64,000 nt of DNA from Mesodorylaimus sp. YZB2_4 (Eukaryota > Nematoda > Enoplea > Dorylaimida > Dorylaimidae): the NCBI GenBank assembly GCA_030248295.1, contig JASANH010000986.1:310001-374000 (forward strand). The letters are read 5' to 3'. The translations under genes and the position numbers were made by a program. The notes under the pieces were generated by a model. It was not told the origin of the DNA, ran no database searches, and saw only the letters and a program-made list of their open reading frames with translations. Positions 12,397 to 25,607 of this stretch are shown piece by piece. The stretch's first letter is position 1, and every line of letters begins with the position of its first letter.

Positions 12397-14240
12397 CCGT
12401 CCGCCCTGAAACGTAAGGAACCTTTTACTGCAACGGCCACAGCTACATCATAACCACGACTTATCACCAGTGCCAGCCAGCCACATCTCTGGCCTGTCTT
12501 GCTTGTCCGCAAGAGGCCAGCTACAGCCGTCTACTTATGTACAGTCAGCCAAGGTGGCTGACATACATGGTTCAGAAGTAGGCACTCGGAAGGACTGTCA
12601 TTAACGAATGAAAGTAGGGCTACTACTGGGCACTCAGAGGACTGTGATTGGTATGAGTTCACGAATGGCGACAGATAAGCAATAGAATGGGCTTGGCTCA
12701 CACATACGTTAGCACAGAGGCGTAAATGAGGCAAATCTATTCAGACAACGAAAATAGCCCATTTGAGCCCTGTATCACGGGCAAAGTGAGAATAACAGGG
12801 GCACCTCATATAACTCCTTCCATGACAGCAAGCCATAGTCAAAAGACACCCGCAGCGTCAGTTTAGGCATAAACGTGTCCCCGTCTCCAGTCTACCAGAC
12901 CACCGTCTGCTTCCTGGGTCGCGCACATTTTCCAGATTCCTCCTTTTAGCTTTTGATTAAATTGCACATAGCCACAAGGCGCAACCATTCCCACCGCTGT
13001 ACAATCAATTTTCTCACCAATCTTTAGCGTTAGCTGATGGAAGAAGCGGAAGAAAGCGGAAAGAGGTATGAATCGACGACTATATCCAGCCGCAATCTGA
13101 AAGCTTTATCAAAGAGTCTCGCGCAGACTTGCGTCATCTCGATCGGGTACCAGACGTAAAGGTGTTTCCGGCACCTAATCGTCAACACCCCGCCACGACG
13201 CCCCGAACCCCTCTCCGTTCAGCGTCGCAAAGAAGCTTGGCTGGAGGTACGCTCGAAAGAGTGCAAACTTGTACGGAGGGTGATGGAGTAGAAACTGGGA
13301 AGGGCAGGCCGAGTCGTCCGCCAGGGATTAAGACAGTTAGACGAGAAATGGAAATGTAGAATGACGTGCTAATGAAAAAACTCGGAATACAGGCCAGAAA
13401 TTTCCTATAATTCCCACCTTGCCATTGATAGCATCACCTAGTTTCTCCTTCAAGGACGCATTTCCACACGGCAGGCCTTAAGAGGTGGTCTTGACAAAAC
13501 TCAAGTACATTTTTAGTCCTTCACTAATCAGATAACTGACCATTAACTCAAACGGCATAAACGCCCGCGCCAGTTACTAGAGACTCGAATTAGTGCTGGC
13601 TGTAGGAAACGGTCAAAACTTTCCTTTTACAGAATAGCAGGCTTTACCACCCACCTAAATTACGGTTAACAGAAAAACGCAATCTCGGTCAGGGCAGCCA
13701 TGCAAAATTTTATTTTGAAAGCAGTGAATATTCTGCACAGAGTACAGCCATGAGCCAAACAAGTAGTCTAAAAGTCTCTTTCCCGCAAGGAGCTAATTAT
13801 TGAGTGATGGACTAAGGCAAGACAAATGAGTCTATGAAACCGCCCCTTCGAAAATTATACCTATTTGAGCACTGATATGCTCAATGCTCCTTCAACATCG
13901 CTCTTCTCCCGCGTTGCGCACCTGCTAGCGTTTCTTATTGTCCTAGAGAAAATTACTAGCTTGGGGAAATATTCGGGTAATAATTTTGTCAATCACAAAT
14001 CTGAATCAAGCTGTACCAGTCGAAAATTAAAAAGCGCTAGGTAGTACTAGGTCAGCACAGCACGTCACGTGGATGAAAAGCAACTTTTCGTGAGTCCTTT
14101 GGGAAACAATAAAAATCCTAAGTATAGGTGCCTACTCTGCTGGTCTGATCGACCAGGGACATACGAGCGACTAGCAGAACCACTTAGACACGTAGCGAGC
14201 GAGGAGATGTTGAGCGCAGACGTCTCTCAGTAAGTAAGCA
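12397..14240. other. Gene-poor stretch upstream of the DIRAS gene
   Basis: Holds the DIRAS promoter side. Short open frames (for example 13129-13359) have no recognisable domains or splice context. Nothing else supported. Confidence 0.35.
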
Positions 14241-14255
14241 AGGTTCTTCCAGAGA

Positions 14256-14401
14256 CGGCGTTTCCTTGGCAAATCATCAACACCTACAGTATGTAAAGCA
14301 GCTTTTGAAAGACTGCGTCGCTGCCGGCAGCTTTCTGTCCTGCGAGAATGCAGCGGCCTTAATCGAGTCCAAAGACCAGCTGAAACAGTACGTCACTCAA
14401 G
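14256..14401 (+). other. Possible isolated coding exon, unrecognised
   Basis: This frame encodes an amphipathic, helix-like text with QHLQYVKQLLKDCVAAG, followed by a Ser-Cys-Glu-Asn-Ala-rich stretch. It looks more protein-like than the neighbouring frames. No domain is recognised, no partner exons were found and the borders are guesses. It may be chance. Confidence 0.2.
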
Positions 14402-14579
14402 TTAGCACTATGTCACACATCTCCTCCAACAAGTACCACTACATAAAGCAAGGAAGGGTGCCGTCCATGCGGGGTACCTGGTCCAGAAAGAGAGAACGCT
14501 CGATCGTGTCCTTGCCAGGCTACGTCGCATCTATGGCGCTTTTACCGGTGGGACAGAAGCCTGGGCAATACTGAATGAG

Positions 14580-17500
14580 GCATGCCAGTTGTCCGAGCAA
14601 GGTAGTCGGAGATGCTCGTTTCAAAGATCGATTCATTTAAAGCTCCGGTCTCTAAACGTTTATGTTTTACGAGTGAACGAGGGCATAAGCAATAAAAGAG
14701 ACAAAGGAGTGCCTTTTCGTTGGACTTATTGACGGAATTTGCAATCCGAATAAGACTGCGCCTACTATAGAGAGTAGTCAAGAAGGCGGTGTTGGCGAGA
14801 TGGGTAGGAAAAAGGAATGAATAAAGAGAATTGAGAGGGTTGGCATTTCGTGAACGTATCCGGAGTCTGCTGCGCCTCATTTACAGGTCGCATACCTCAT
14901 ACCGACGAGGTGCTGCCGCATCAGCGGTTTCAACAGTAGAAGAAGTACCAGCCTGAAAAGCGGAAGATTTATGTTGAATTGTTTCTGGTAGTGTCGGGTA
15001 GAGTCGCCATCGATTCGTAACTTACTTCGTTCGCACTCATTATTTTGAAATGTTTCGAGCAAATAAGTCGTTCTGAAGTTTCGGAATCGAATCAGAAAGA
15101 CAAGAGTAGTCTTAATGTTAGTCACAATGTACTTTGATATTTTTAGGTCACAGAATAGATTTGTAGAAAATGAAAAAGCTAGTTTTCGTTGACGTGCTCG
15201 TCTAGGATTCGAGTTTGCCGTTGTCTATCCGTTTATTTCCATTTACAGACTCGGAGAGTGTGGCTCGACTGTTCTCATATTCATCTCGGCGGCTATGAAA
15301 GGCATGGCCTCAATGAAATGATGCTGACGTCCATTGAGGCCCACTGGTGATAGAAGCGGGCACATGGAGCGATGACAGCAATAGGCTCAATTTTCTTTTA
15401 TATAATAGACTGTACAGTATACAGTCGAGTGAAGCAGCCAGCACGAGCTAGCGATGTCGTCTTGGGGAGGAGGGGAGTGTGGAAAATGAGGCCGTACGTG
15501 GGGCTAGTGTTGAAGAGAGTGAATGAGGGTCTCATCACTTCCTCCTTCTTTTCACGAGCCCTTTAGGCATTTTCTTTTTCACCGTACATGGCGGCTTTTT
15601 GACTCGACTTTCTTCGGGGCTATATAATCAAGGAGGGGGCCAATCGAAGTTAGAACATGCAATTCCAAAGCGCCAAGCAAGCTCGAGTAAGCAGCAGTCG
15701 TGTGAGTCTTTGAGTGAAAGGTTTTGTGCTTCGTCAGGCGAATCGTTTCGTCGCTAGCTGAACTTCCGTTCGGCGCAAACGCCACTGGCCAATACGTTTT
15801 CCGAGAACTGATTCTACAAAACCGGAGCCGAACGCCACTCCGTCTTTCTATTTTCAGGAGGCAAAATGAGCGACGAGCTGAATTAAGAAGGGGATATAAA
15901 AAGCGATTAGCATACACTAGCCGAATCCCAAACCGACTCCCTCTTATCCCCCCTCGCCTTGCCCAATCTTGTCGTTCGGCCTATTCGTCTAAATGAACTT
16001 TGAGCAACGAGAGCTTTACAGACAGAAACCGACCAAACGATAGTGTCTCACTAAAGTCGCCTCGACCATCTTACAAGTGTCCTTATGATGCGGCTACGTT
16101 ATCACCAAGTTAGCCAGAGCGCAAACGGGTCGATCAAAGTCGAAGCTGAAAAGAATACTTTAGCGGCCCCTAGCTTCGACTGCTTCGATTACGGCAGCCA
16201 AATAGGACTCGCTACCAGAGAGCCGAGGGCGCTCACGGCCCGCGGAGGAAGACGCCTTGGAGAGGATAGCCAGAGCTCGAGCAGTGAAATAGAGTCAGCC
16301 GCCAAAGTCCATTATAAGCTACAACACAGTCAATCGCCTATTTGCCTATCCCATTTATGGTCGTCACTTTTTATAACTCCCCACCCTTCCGCCTTTCCAA
16401 TGTCCTGTTAGAGCTGTATGGTTCCCTCCAGTAAGTATCCCTAAGCAACCCCCCTCGCCCAAACATACCCTTATTCCTTTCTCGTTGGCCACTACGAATT
16501 TCTCTCTTTGGTTCATTTTGAAGCTTTAAAAACGAGTAATAATCTTGGTAGAGCGAGTTGACACAATCAAAAATGAAAGCTGCTTGTGTCACAAGAAACT
16601 ATCCGATACAATAACTATAATTGTGCGACAACAATTTTCATCGTGTTGACCCTTGACTAAGAAAATACAGCATGGTCACTGTAGCAAGACCTTGTTCACA
16701 TAGCGACAGTCGTGGCGACGCCAAATTGGTCATACAGGATGTCCTGCGTCATTCAAAGTCAATATCGAACCAAAGGCACAACCGAGTTAACATTTGTTGC
16801 TTGGCGATTGCCCAGAATTTGATCTTTGACGTTACTAGGATGAAGGCGTACAAAGTAATCAAGCACAAGGCGTCATATATAGCTGCGAGCTGGCGAAGAC
16901 ATTCAAGTCATGAACTCGTGAATGCCTAGGATCAAGAAGCCTCACTGTCCGGGCAGATTGGAAGACTGCATTATTCGGCGGTATGACCCTACAGAATCCT
17001 AAATGGCCTCCCTTAGCCTTTTCAATCGAGAAAAAGTTCAAGAAACTGATCCTGGCCGTCAAGCCTCTAACTTTGCATCTAGATAGCTTTCTTGGTCGGG
17101 CATCTCTTTGCTGTCATTTGCACCGGGGGGGAGGGAGGTAAAATTAAAAATTTGTGATGCGTGACATTGACACAACTGCCAGTTCCAACGCTTAGAAACG
17201 CAAGCTTGCCAAAGACGTCTGCATAAAATGGGTGCATTGCGTGTCGTGGAAATGGCCAGTAACATGTAGGCCAGTTGACGTGAGTCTACTCCGATAGAAA
17301 GAGCAATACATCTCGTTCACGGGGGCTTTGTGTAGTGTCCGCCATGCAAATTAAGTTAGGCTCTACCTAATTTGATAAGCTCTACCTCCGGCCTGCTCTC
17401 ATTCTGTGCACACTCTACGGTGCATGAAGACAGTATGAAAAAGACCCGCCCAAGCCGTGGGCGTCACCAGATTGCAGACCAAACCATAACCTTGATTGCA

Positions 17501-20500
17501 CAGCAAAGGCGATACGTACCTGAGCATTCAGCAATGCGACAGTGCCTTTGGAGGAGGAACGCATGGCTCGGCCAGCCGCCATTCTGGATGTTTGTTTCAA
17601 ATCTCGATCGCACACGCGAGTCAAGCCAGTGCTCCCGTTGCAGACATAGTAGTGGCTTTTGCCTTGATTAGGAAACCTGAAAAGAGGCGTTAGGCATGTT
17701 AGGTTTGAGGAGTCAAGTGGTTCGAGTTGATCTAGTCCCTATTTGAGCAATCGCCGCCTAGCCGCCCATCTTCGCTGCGACTTAGACACTAGAGTCGCAG
17801 TCGCAGGTGAGGAAGGCTTATAGTGGACAGGTGGTCGTCATCGCAACGGGATACTAGCTCAATTCAATGTCATTCTTACCACGCATATTTGATTTTATTA
17901 CTTTCTATAGGCTCGTCGCGTCAACTTTTCTCAGTAAACGCCCGCCGAGACGTCTAAGAGCCGACTCACGCGAGCATGGCCGAATTGGTGGGTGGAGCAG
18001 GGCAGCTAGCTTAACAGCTATAGTTAGCTAGTACATCTTCGAGGATGGACGTCGCAAATCCGATCCGTGCTACATAACACTACTTCGACTGAACACGCAA
18101 GCCAACCTTACTGACTGACCTTGGAAATAGAACAAAGGAGGCCGCCTGACAGCGACAGACAATGACAAATAAAGTTGGGTATGTTAGAAATATGCAGTAC
18201 AGCAGACCTCCATCCGCATCCGCATCTGCAGCTTGCTCCACTACAGCCTGAGCCCAATGCGTGTGACTGCAGGAAGGAATGACCAGCGGAGTTTTTGCAT
18301 CGAGCCGAAAACCGAGAGCAGCCAAACAAGACTTCCTGACGGATGCAGGTCCCAGATGCGACTCCGCAGAGGAGTGAGAATAGTCTTTCTGATGCAAAGC
18401 AGCGCAGGACTGAGCTGAGCTGAACAAACAGCTCGAAGAGCCAGCTTCACTGCGCTGGCCGCTACAAGGACCAGCCCTTACATTGAAATAGCTGCGTAAA
18501 AAGACTGATAACCGGGACCTTATCACTGTGGACCAGAGCTGCTAGCTGCGCTCTCGAATGATAATGACACTTGTGAATAATTATTATTCTCCTGGATATT
18601 AGACGATGCCTGTACCATAACAGGTCTCGTCTCACACGTAGGCGAAGAAATGAATATGAAACGGTTTGGCTCATTTCATGATGATGAAGAAAAGGCGATA
18701 CCATCAACAGTTTTCCCAAATGCCTAAATTTAAATAGCTAATACGCCCGAGGGACGGGGTCAATGATTGGGCATGGACGAAGATCACGTCGCGAGTCTGG
18801 AAAACCCAAATAAGGCTAGCCTACATATCAATTCCCCTTTCTAGCTTCGACTCATGTGCCCAGTTAGAACAAAGTGAAGTTGGTAGTCGATGTGGTGTGT
18901 TTTCCAATTTCGTACACGAGCCTACGCGTGACTCGCTATAATGATTGAATCAGGATCTCGGCCTCCAGTCGGTACCGGCCTAGAGAAATAGCTAAACTTA
19001 ATTTATGCCTTCGACAGCTTACGAAGACAACGAGCGTGAAGTCCTAATGTGACATTCAGCTTATGTCTTGCATGGGTATGCACCCGAGAAAAGCCAATTT
19101 CAATCTTACTCGTACCAATTCATCCGTACGTGAAAATGAGGTTTTTTTTCTTTGGAGGACAAACAGGCAAATGAGTAGGAACAGTCTTAGTTTTTCTTGT
19201 TTGTGCCAGCTGAAGAACAATTTTTCAATGTTTTGATGTCGAGTCGGTCTCCACGAATGTTGCCTCCTACGGCTATTGCCAGCTGCCTTGGTCACCTATG
19301 TTGCCCAGCACAGAAGCTTGTAGCATACGAGGAAATCAAAGCATGGCCAATGCACGCCAAGTCGAAGGATCCTCAGAAAATAAATCCGCATTCCGCGCTT
19401 GCCCCAAACGCACCCAGCAGCTGCAAAGCCACTGCCTCAAGGGGTGCTGGTCGCACCAACAAGCATTGAAATTCTTGGCTTATCCAAGGGAAAACTAGGC
19501 CTGACCAGAGGCAGGAACGACCCTCTCCATGACACCTCGTGAAGAAGGTGAGTTTATTTCCAGCATACCGATTCGAGGCTGTAAGCGACGCTCTGACGCC
19601 TTTCCGTCGTGAGCCGAAACCACCAGGGACTTGAGACAAGTTATAAGGATGCCCGAACCAAACCTGGTGCTATACCTCCGATCTCGCTCTCCGTCTTCTG
19701 TATGCCTGACTATATAGAGAGCCGGACTGCTTTTAAACTAGTGCGCATATTGGTGCAGGCAAGAGATTCTAGATACAAGATCAACAACGCGGGCACTTGA
19801 GGGTGAGGGATATCCTTGAAATAATTGATCTTGACGCGAGTCGAACAGTCGCCAGTAAATGTGCACCCAGCGACAAGGACAGACACCCAAAAAGCCCACG
19901 AGCTGGCCTCGAGAAGCCCGGAGCACGACACAAAAAAGCACTGCATTGGTGCAAAAAGTGATGGCAATGAAAATTTGAGATAGGATCGAAATTGAAGCGC
20001 TTTGGGGGCGTTCCAAGACCGACACAGCATATAGATTCCGAGAACCAAATTATTTTACAATTTACGGACTCTAGCAGGATAACTCACATTGGACCGACAA
20101 CGGATCAAAGATTTGAAGTGACCATCACGGTCTCCAGCTCATAAACCCTCGGTTTTCTCACCATCCTTGGTTTCGACTTGTCAGATTACGTAATCAAGTC
20201 AAAGTAATTGGAGCTGTTACAGGCGGCTTGTTTCTTCAGATCACTTTTCCCAAGAAGGCTACTAGTACAGCGACCATTGAACCAGATAGGCACCGACCTA
20301 TCGTTAGATGTCAGCAGAGCAGGCACGAAAAGTTTCATTGTAAGTAATCCGAGGTTTGCGGCACCCAAAGCAAACTTGCCGCTCGCATTACATCATTATG
20401 CTTATTTGCTTATCCTGTGATCGATAATCCTTCACCGTCCCTAGTTCTTTTCACAGAGCATTATTTTTCTTGCTTTGGACATCACTGGGCCAGAATGGTA

Positions 20501-21062
20501 AGCTTTTTAATTTGCAGGCAGGTGTTGGCAAGACAATTACTGCGCATTGCCTTCAGCTGTTGCTGACCTAATCAAAAGGTCAAATTTTCTGCAGCGCGCT
20601 AGCTATAGGTCAAGCCAAAAATTAGTGTGGTGATCGTGAAGACTATACGCATCGAAGGCCTGACTGACTTGGCGAAAGTATAGGGAAAACTAAAAGGCCG
20701 AGTGTGCCACTTTTCTGCGTTCCCCCGGTCAGTCCTTCCAAAAGTCGTCATACTCTTTAATTTCCACAATATGAGATGAAGTGTAAAGAATCTTATTGCA
20801 GCGTCATTAATGCAGTGTTCTAATGAGCCTATTTTTTCATCTTTGTTTCGAGCGCGTTTCTTCCTTATGACAGAAGCCCATTTCGCCTTGTACTTGTAGT
20901 CGTAGGAGAAACGAATAGTAGAGCTCACAAGACCACATAAATAAGACAAATACGTTCATTATTATTTTCCATACACGAGACAAAGGCAGCCAATTAGGCG
21001 CATTTCAGACTTTACACTGCGCAATAACGTTATGCTATCCGACTGATATATACGCCTCGCAG
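14580..21062. other. Long stretch without supported genes
   Basis: Over 6 kb in which I found no open frame with a domain, no chain of phased exons and no large repeat. It could hold introns of a gene with tiny exons, regulatory DNA or decayed transposons. Confidence 0.35.
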
Positions 21063-21134
21063 TCGTTGATCATCCTTGGTGGCGTGAGGCCGAGTTGCGA
21101 AACGCTAGTCGTCGATCGGACCAGCAAGCTCGGA

Positions 21135-21569
21135 ATGCCGAAGGAAAAATTGGTTTGGTCCGCGGACACGGCTGCGGTGAAGCCAAACGATTGTGTGACG
21201 CTGGTACCGAATGGGAAAACGTCCATCGAAATCGTCAACAGCAGCATGAACAAGGTGACGTTCAAACTGAAGGCGACGAGGCCGCGAAGTGTTCATCCCA
21301 CGGTCCCCGTCGGTGCGATCGAAGAAGGAGGACGTACCACGGTGAATATCTCGTACAAACCGAAACAGGAAGAATCTCCGTTCAACGTGAAAGATCACCT
21401 GACCGTCCTCATCCACCCGCTGCCCGACGGAGTTGTAAGCAGTTACATTAGTTAGAATGATCTTTGAGATTATTTCTGTCTCTCATTGCAGACGCCCGAA
21501 GACTACTGGAAATCGCCAGATGCGACTTTGGCGCACCGCATCACCGTCCCGATGAAACCAGATCAGTAG
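21135..21569 (+). CDS. Small MSP-domain protein
   Basis: Major sperm protein (MSP)-domain protein of 125 residues, an immunoglobulin-like seven-strand fold. In nematodes this fold builds the sperm motility skeleton or serves as an adaptor. Exons are 21135-21434 and 21492-21569, phase 0, intron 57 bp. Matching features are KLVW near the start, SIEIVNSSMNKVTFKLKAT in the middle, and P-VG-I--GG--TVNISYKP leading to a strand ending VLIHPLP. The domain fills nearly the whole protein, as in MSP and SSP single-domain proteins, and there is no membrane anchor as in VAP proteins. The frame is open upstream to an AG at 21061-21062, so a longer N-terminus (from an upstream exon) is possible; 21135 is the first in-frame ATG. 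Confidence 0.8.
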
Positions 21570-21949
21570 TCCGTGTGATGGCAGCGTGATCCAAGACAAC
21601 CTGTTCGCAATGTCAGATTCGGTGTCATTTGTTGTCTTGATGTGCTCGCGAGTGTCTTGCTAATCGTGAACTGGAAGGAAACAGTAAAGCCAAGCGCGAA
21701 GCCAGGCAAACAATGAGAGCCCGCATCTGCCACATTACAGCGGTTAAAAGGGAATCGGAAAAAGGCCCAGGCTCGTGGCTTGGCGGGTCAGGTGAGAGCC
21801 TGACTCACTGCTGGATATGTCACTTCGTGTATACTGGAGCCCCTTCAGACACTCAAGTGCGCATACCCGCTTTTGGTTATGCGGTAAAGTATGAACACGA
21901 ACCATATGCACACTAGCCATGTCCGCAGATCATAAATTCTTGATCCATA

Positions 21950-23280
21950 TTAGAATTTAGTGGTAGCAGAACAATCAGTCTCGTCACGATCTCTTCTCGA
22001 CCTCAGCACACTCCTGGTTATGGATATACGAGGTACGAGCCCCTTGGAGCCGAGTCGGACCTTGCGCATAGGATCGGATGGAGGATTCGAATTCCACGCC
22101 TTGTTCAGGATGTTAAAGTGTACTTGGTGTTCGTTGATCACATCCGTCTCCACTTGCTTCACTGCCGTGTTCATCCACACTGGCCCAACCTTGCTCATCC
22201 TTTGGCGCAAGTACGTATTGTGTTTGAAAGATATGAGAGCGTGGGCCAAAGCGTAAATGAGTTTCCTGTGGGAGCAATCATGGACGAGTTCAGGTGAGAC
22301 CAGTTTTTATAAACAAAAGGTAGCTTACCAAAGATAATTAACGTGGATTAGCCAAGTCTGAACTTCATACGACAGGTGCAAGCCGGATATGACGATCGAT
22401 AGGAAAGCGTAATTGGGTAGATAGCACAATGTAAGGATGAACATCGACGGCATCATGACCTTGTTCACCTAGAATAGGCCGGTAGGCGTGGTCCCTCTGC
22501 TGACCAACGGTCACACCCCTGGCATGCACTCACCTTAACGTTCTGATCTATCTGGAATCTCGAAGCCAGCGTATGTTGGGCACGGTTGATGGCAGCTTGT
22601 CTCAACCTGTACTTGTTCCAGTAGTATCCAGTCACGCAGCAGACCATGCCTGCCACTAGCAGCAGTGAATTAAGGGTGAACGCCTTGGTAGCAGTGACGG
22701 CAGTCAGTGAGAGCAAGTTCTCACACACACCCACCAAACGATCTTTGGGCACATGGCCAGATGAGCTTACGACCAGGCCCACAGATCCAATCCAAGCCCC
22801 AGCGCCCAGAATGCATCCCAACCACGGCCTCGATCCATCCTGCTCGTACCGCCGATAAACCAAGGTCGAGTACAAACGCTCCAAATGAATAGCCAACAAA
22901 TTAAACATGGTCATACTGATGGGAATAGTGTAGGGAAGTTCCTGGTGCTTACACTCGTACGCATTCATTGTCAAGGTGCAAGGATCGATCCCACTCACAA
23001 TCTCATCCAGTAGTACGGCAGCCTTGATCACATACCCCACACTGTACCACAAGAGACCGAAACTCAGTTGACTCAATAAAATACGAAGGTTAAAATGGAA
23101 CACGGAAACTCGCCATACCATGATCGTAAGTGGCAAGTTGGCCGATGCTGCTAACAAGCCAACTGCAATTTCCAACACCAGCAAATAGGCGAATCCTCTC
23201 GCTCCAAGTGTAGCTTCGGCAATGGCGCAATAAATGCTCATATTCGATTCGTTTCCCATCTCCATCCTCCAAGGTCGCAT
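21950..23280 (-). CDS. Nematode serpentine receptor, SRA/SRAB-like (receptor 1)
   Basis: Seven-transmembrane receptor, likely a chemoreceptor in sensory cells. Exons 22534-23280, 22329-22468 and 21950-22265 join in phases 0 and 2 to give 400 residues. The SRA/SRAB pattern is visible: a short N-terminus with an N-glycosylation-type Asn, FHFNLRILL at the end of the first loop, an extracellular DPC....ECK cysteine pair, and the LERLYSTLVYRRYE motif after TM3. A cytoplasmic tail rich in Arg/Lys ends the protein. The start ATG lies two bases after TTCTCAG, a candidate splice or trans-splice acceptor; a second Met five codons on (MEMGNES) would also serve. It is paralogous in pattern to the receptor at 27.6-28.7 kb, with the same exon 1/2 junction position and phase. 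That junction reads Asn-Val-Lys|Val here and Asn-Ile-Gln|Val in the other gene. Confidence 0.85.
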
Positions 23281-23774
23281 ACCTGAGAATATGAACAGTC
23301 TGCCAAGAAGGCCCGTCTTCGTCTGCTCGACGGAATTACTTCAAAGCTAGTTTGTCCGAAGTGAGGAAAAAATAATTACGAGCAAAACGAAATGGAAAAG
23401 GGCAGCCCTATTTATGTGACTTACTATGGTAACCGTTCACTGAGCTACGCATTTCCTAATTAATTCACACAGCAAGCTTCATGTTTTCCTTTTAAGGTGA
23501 TTACTATACATTACTAAGAGTAGTAAGAAGCGATTAATTACGATCAGAGGCGTACAGCAAGTTCGAATTGTCACTAATAAATAGATGCACGCGCCAATTT
23601 TTTGAAACCTTGCATAGAATTTAACCAGTAAAGCTACACAATTTACGAATACGGATTACAAGATTAGTATAGAATGCCAGCTGGCAGAATGAAAAAGAAA
23701 ACGCAAATTTTTCATTGAATCAGACCAGTATTTCCAAACCTCATAAATTGTTCTTTTAGTGAAAAACCAATATG
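23281..23774. other. Gap between receptor 1 and TPR gene
   Basis: AT-rich spacer of about 500 bp between two genes on the minus strand, so it should contain the receptor promoter and the TPR 3' UTR. No other feature seen. Confidence 0.4.
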
Positions 23775-25195
23775 TTACTCTTCGTCGCTTGATCGTCCAG
23801 AAGATGACGAATCGGAATCGGATGATGGAGAAGGCGAAGATGATGAACCACGCGAAGGCGATTCGGCGTAACGTTTTTTACTTGCTTTCTTCTTCTTTTC
23901 GCGTTTACCATAGATTACGGCATCCTTGCTTAAACCCAATCCACTTTTCGATAAGCCACGTTGAAAATTATCTTTTAGTTCTTCCTGCGATTGCTTCTTC
24001 GCCTCTGCGAGCTGTGCTTTCACACGATTCAAATCTCGTTGAATAGCGGCATCTAAAATCAAAATCAAGATTCTAAAACAAGGTACGATGGAAAATATCT
24101 GGATGCCTAAATTGTCTTTAGGTCTTTAAAACAAAAAGACGTCGTTGCTTGATCGTACAAATATTGATCAGAACCAGAACAATGTCTTCGAGAAAGCGAG
24201 CACTCCTCGTAAGGATTGGTCGGTTTTTCGAATCAAAACGGCCCTCGAGGCATCGAAGAAGCCACTTAAAGGGGTACAGAATAGCACCCGCCATGGCCTT
24301 AGACCCAACAAACCAAACTTTTCGCTTACTTTTATGTTTTTCGGCTAAATCAGCATCGCGATAAAACGTTAATGCTCGTCGTAAATGTCCCATTTTCTCC
24401 AGCGCTTGAGCTTTGCGATACATTGCTTTGGAATTGTCTGGTTGAATCAGAAGTACATTTGAACAATAATCGGCCGCTCGTCCATAATCTTCACTTTTCT
24501 GTCCTTCTGGATACGCGAGTATGACGGCTAAAAGAAAAAAAAAGTCAAGGATATGCAATATGCTTGATCAAAATGTTGGAACCGGTGTGAAACATTGTGT
24601 GATAAGACTCTGCAGCGAGACGAAAAAGACCTCTGCTCAAGGCATAGAAGGCGAAAGTACATGTCCGAATCGTGCTACCCCTTTCAATCAAAAGTGGCCG
24701 AATCTACTTACCAGCAAGATTATTAAAAATCGAGGCAATCAAGTCGGCCCATTCTTTCTTGAGCTCTGCATGTTCATTGACGGCGGAAGTAGATGCGCCG
24801 TCGCCACTGTCCGATTCGTTCTTGAATGTATTAGCATTAAACGGATATGCGGCCTGAGCTTGTAGGCGAGCCAGATGATACAGACGCTTAGCTTCCTGAA
24901 AAATCGATTTAGGTATGAGCCCACTGTGATTACAAACACATGAGTCATTCAAATTTACTTTTTGAATTTTCTCGATGGAGGTCGAGTCCCGCTGTTCAGT
25001 CGGCTTCTTACACTCGTCCAACAACTAAATCGGGAAATAGAGAGAGAGTGACTGTATTAGTCCGCTATTATGTAACTGCCTCACCATTTTATAATGTTCG
25101 TTTCCAGCATTCTTGAACGTTTTGGCTTTCTCAATGAATCCTTTCCGCTGAGCAAGAGTGGTTCGATCAGCCATCGCCGAGGCAAAGCTGTCCAT
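23775..25195 (-). CDS. TPR-repeat protein with basic/serine-rich tail
   Basis: Probable co-chaperone or scaffold with tetratricopeptide repeats, 278 residues. Exons 25085-25195, 24959-25024, 24712-24895, 24330-24527 and 23775-24052 join in phase. A TPR first helix (KAKTFKNAGNEHYK) sits at about residues 24-37. A typical TPR pair follows in exon 4, with AADYCSNVLLIQPDNSKAMY, then a helix containing RKAQALEKMGHLRRAL. The last exon is a charged helix, then KREKKKKASKKR and a Ser/Asp-rich end. The layout recalls FKBP/TTC-type TPR proteins, but no isomerase domain is present and I cannot assign an orthologue. The gene is divergent from STRAP with 412 bp between the start codons. Confidence 0.8.
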
Positions 25196-25607
25196 TCTGA
25201 TATGATTCAAAAAAGTGGGTGAAATCGGAGAAAAGCTGACTAATGCGACATACACAGACGAGACGATCTGCTGCAGCCGAAGAGATCTTTGCGCTGGATA
25301 TGATATCCTCAAGTATTTCTCACCTTTTAAACTCGCAGAACAGACAAAAATGACCGCTTTTCGCTGTAAAACCGTTTAATTTATAAATTTATTCTTAGTT
25401 TTATTATTAAAAAACCAGCCAACTGACTCGGTTTTCTTAAATGCTTGTATTAATACTTTAGTAACAGGTGTGAAATACTGTTAACGAGACCCGTCTTCCA
25501 AAAACCTGGAGCCGGTGGCTGGCTGGCATGCGTGTACTAAAAAGTTTTGGGGCTCGGTCGGTAGGCAGGGCGAGTTGGTGGCAATCGAAAATCATTTTGG
25601 AGCGGAA
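25196..25607. promoter_or_regulatory. Shared promoter region of TPR gene and STRAP
   Basis: 412-bp spacer between two divergent start codons, AT-rich around 25370-25450. No TATA box or known operator stands out; the role is inferred from position only. Confidence 0.4.

Noticed and set aside
13129-13359. Possible small gene
   Set aside because: Arg/Pro-rich text without splice context, domain or codon bias.
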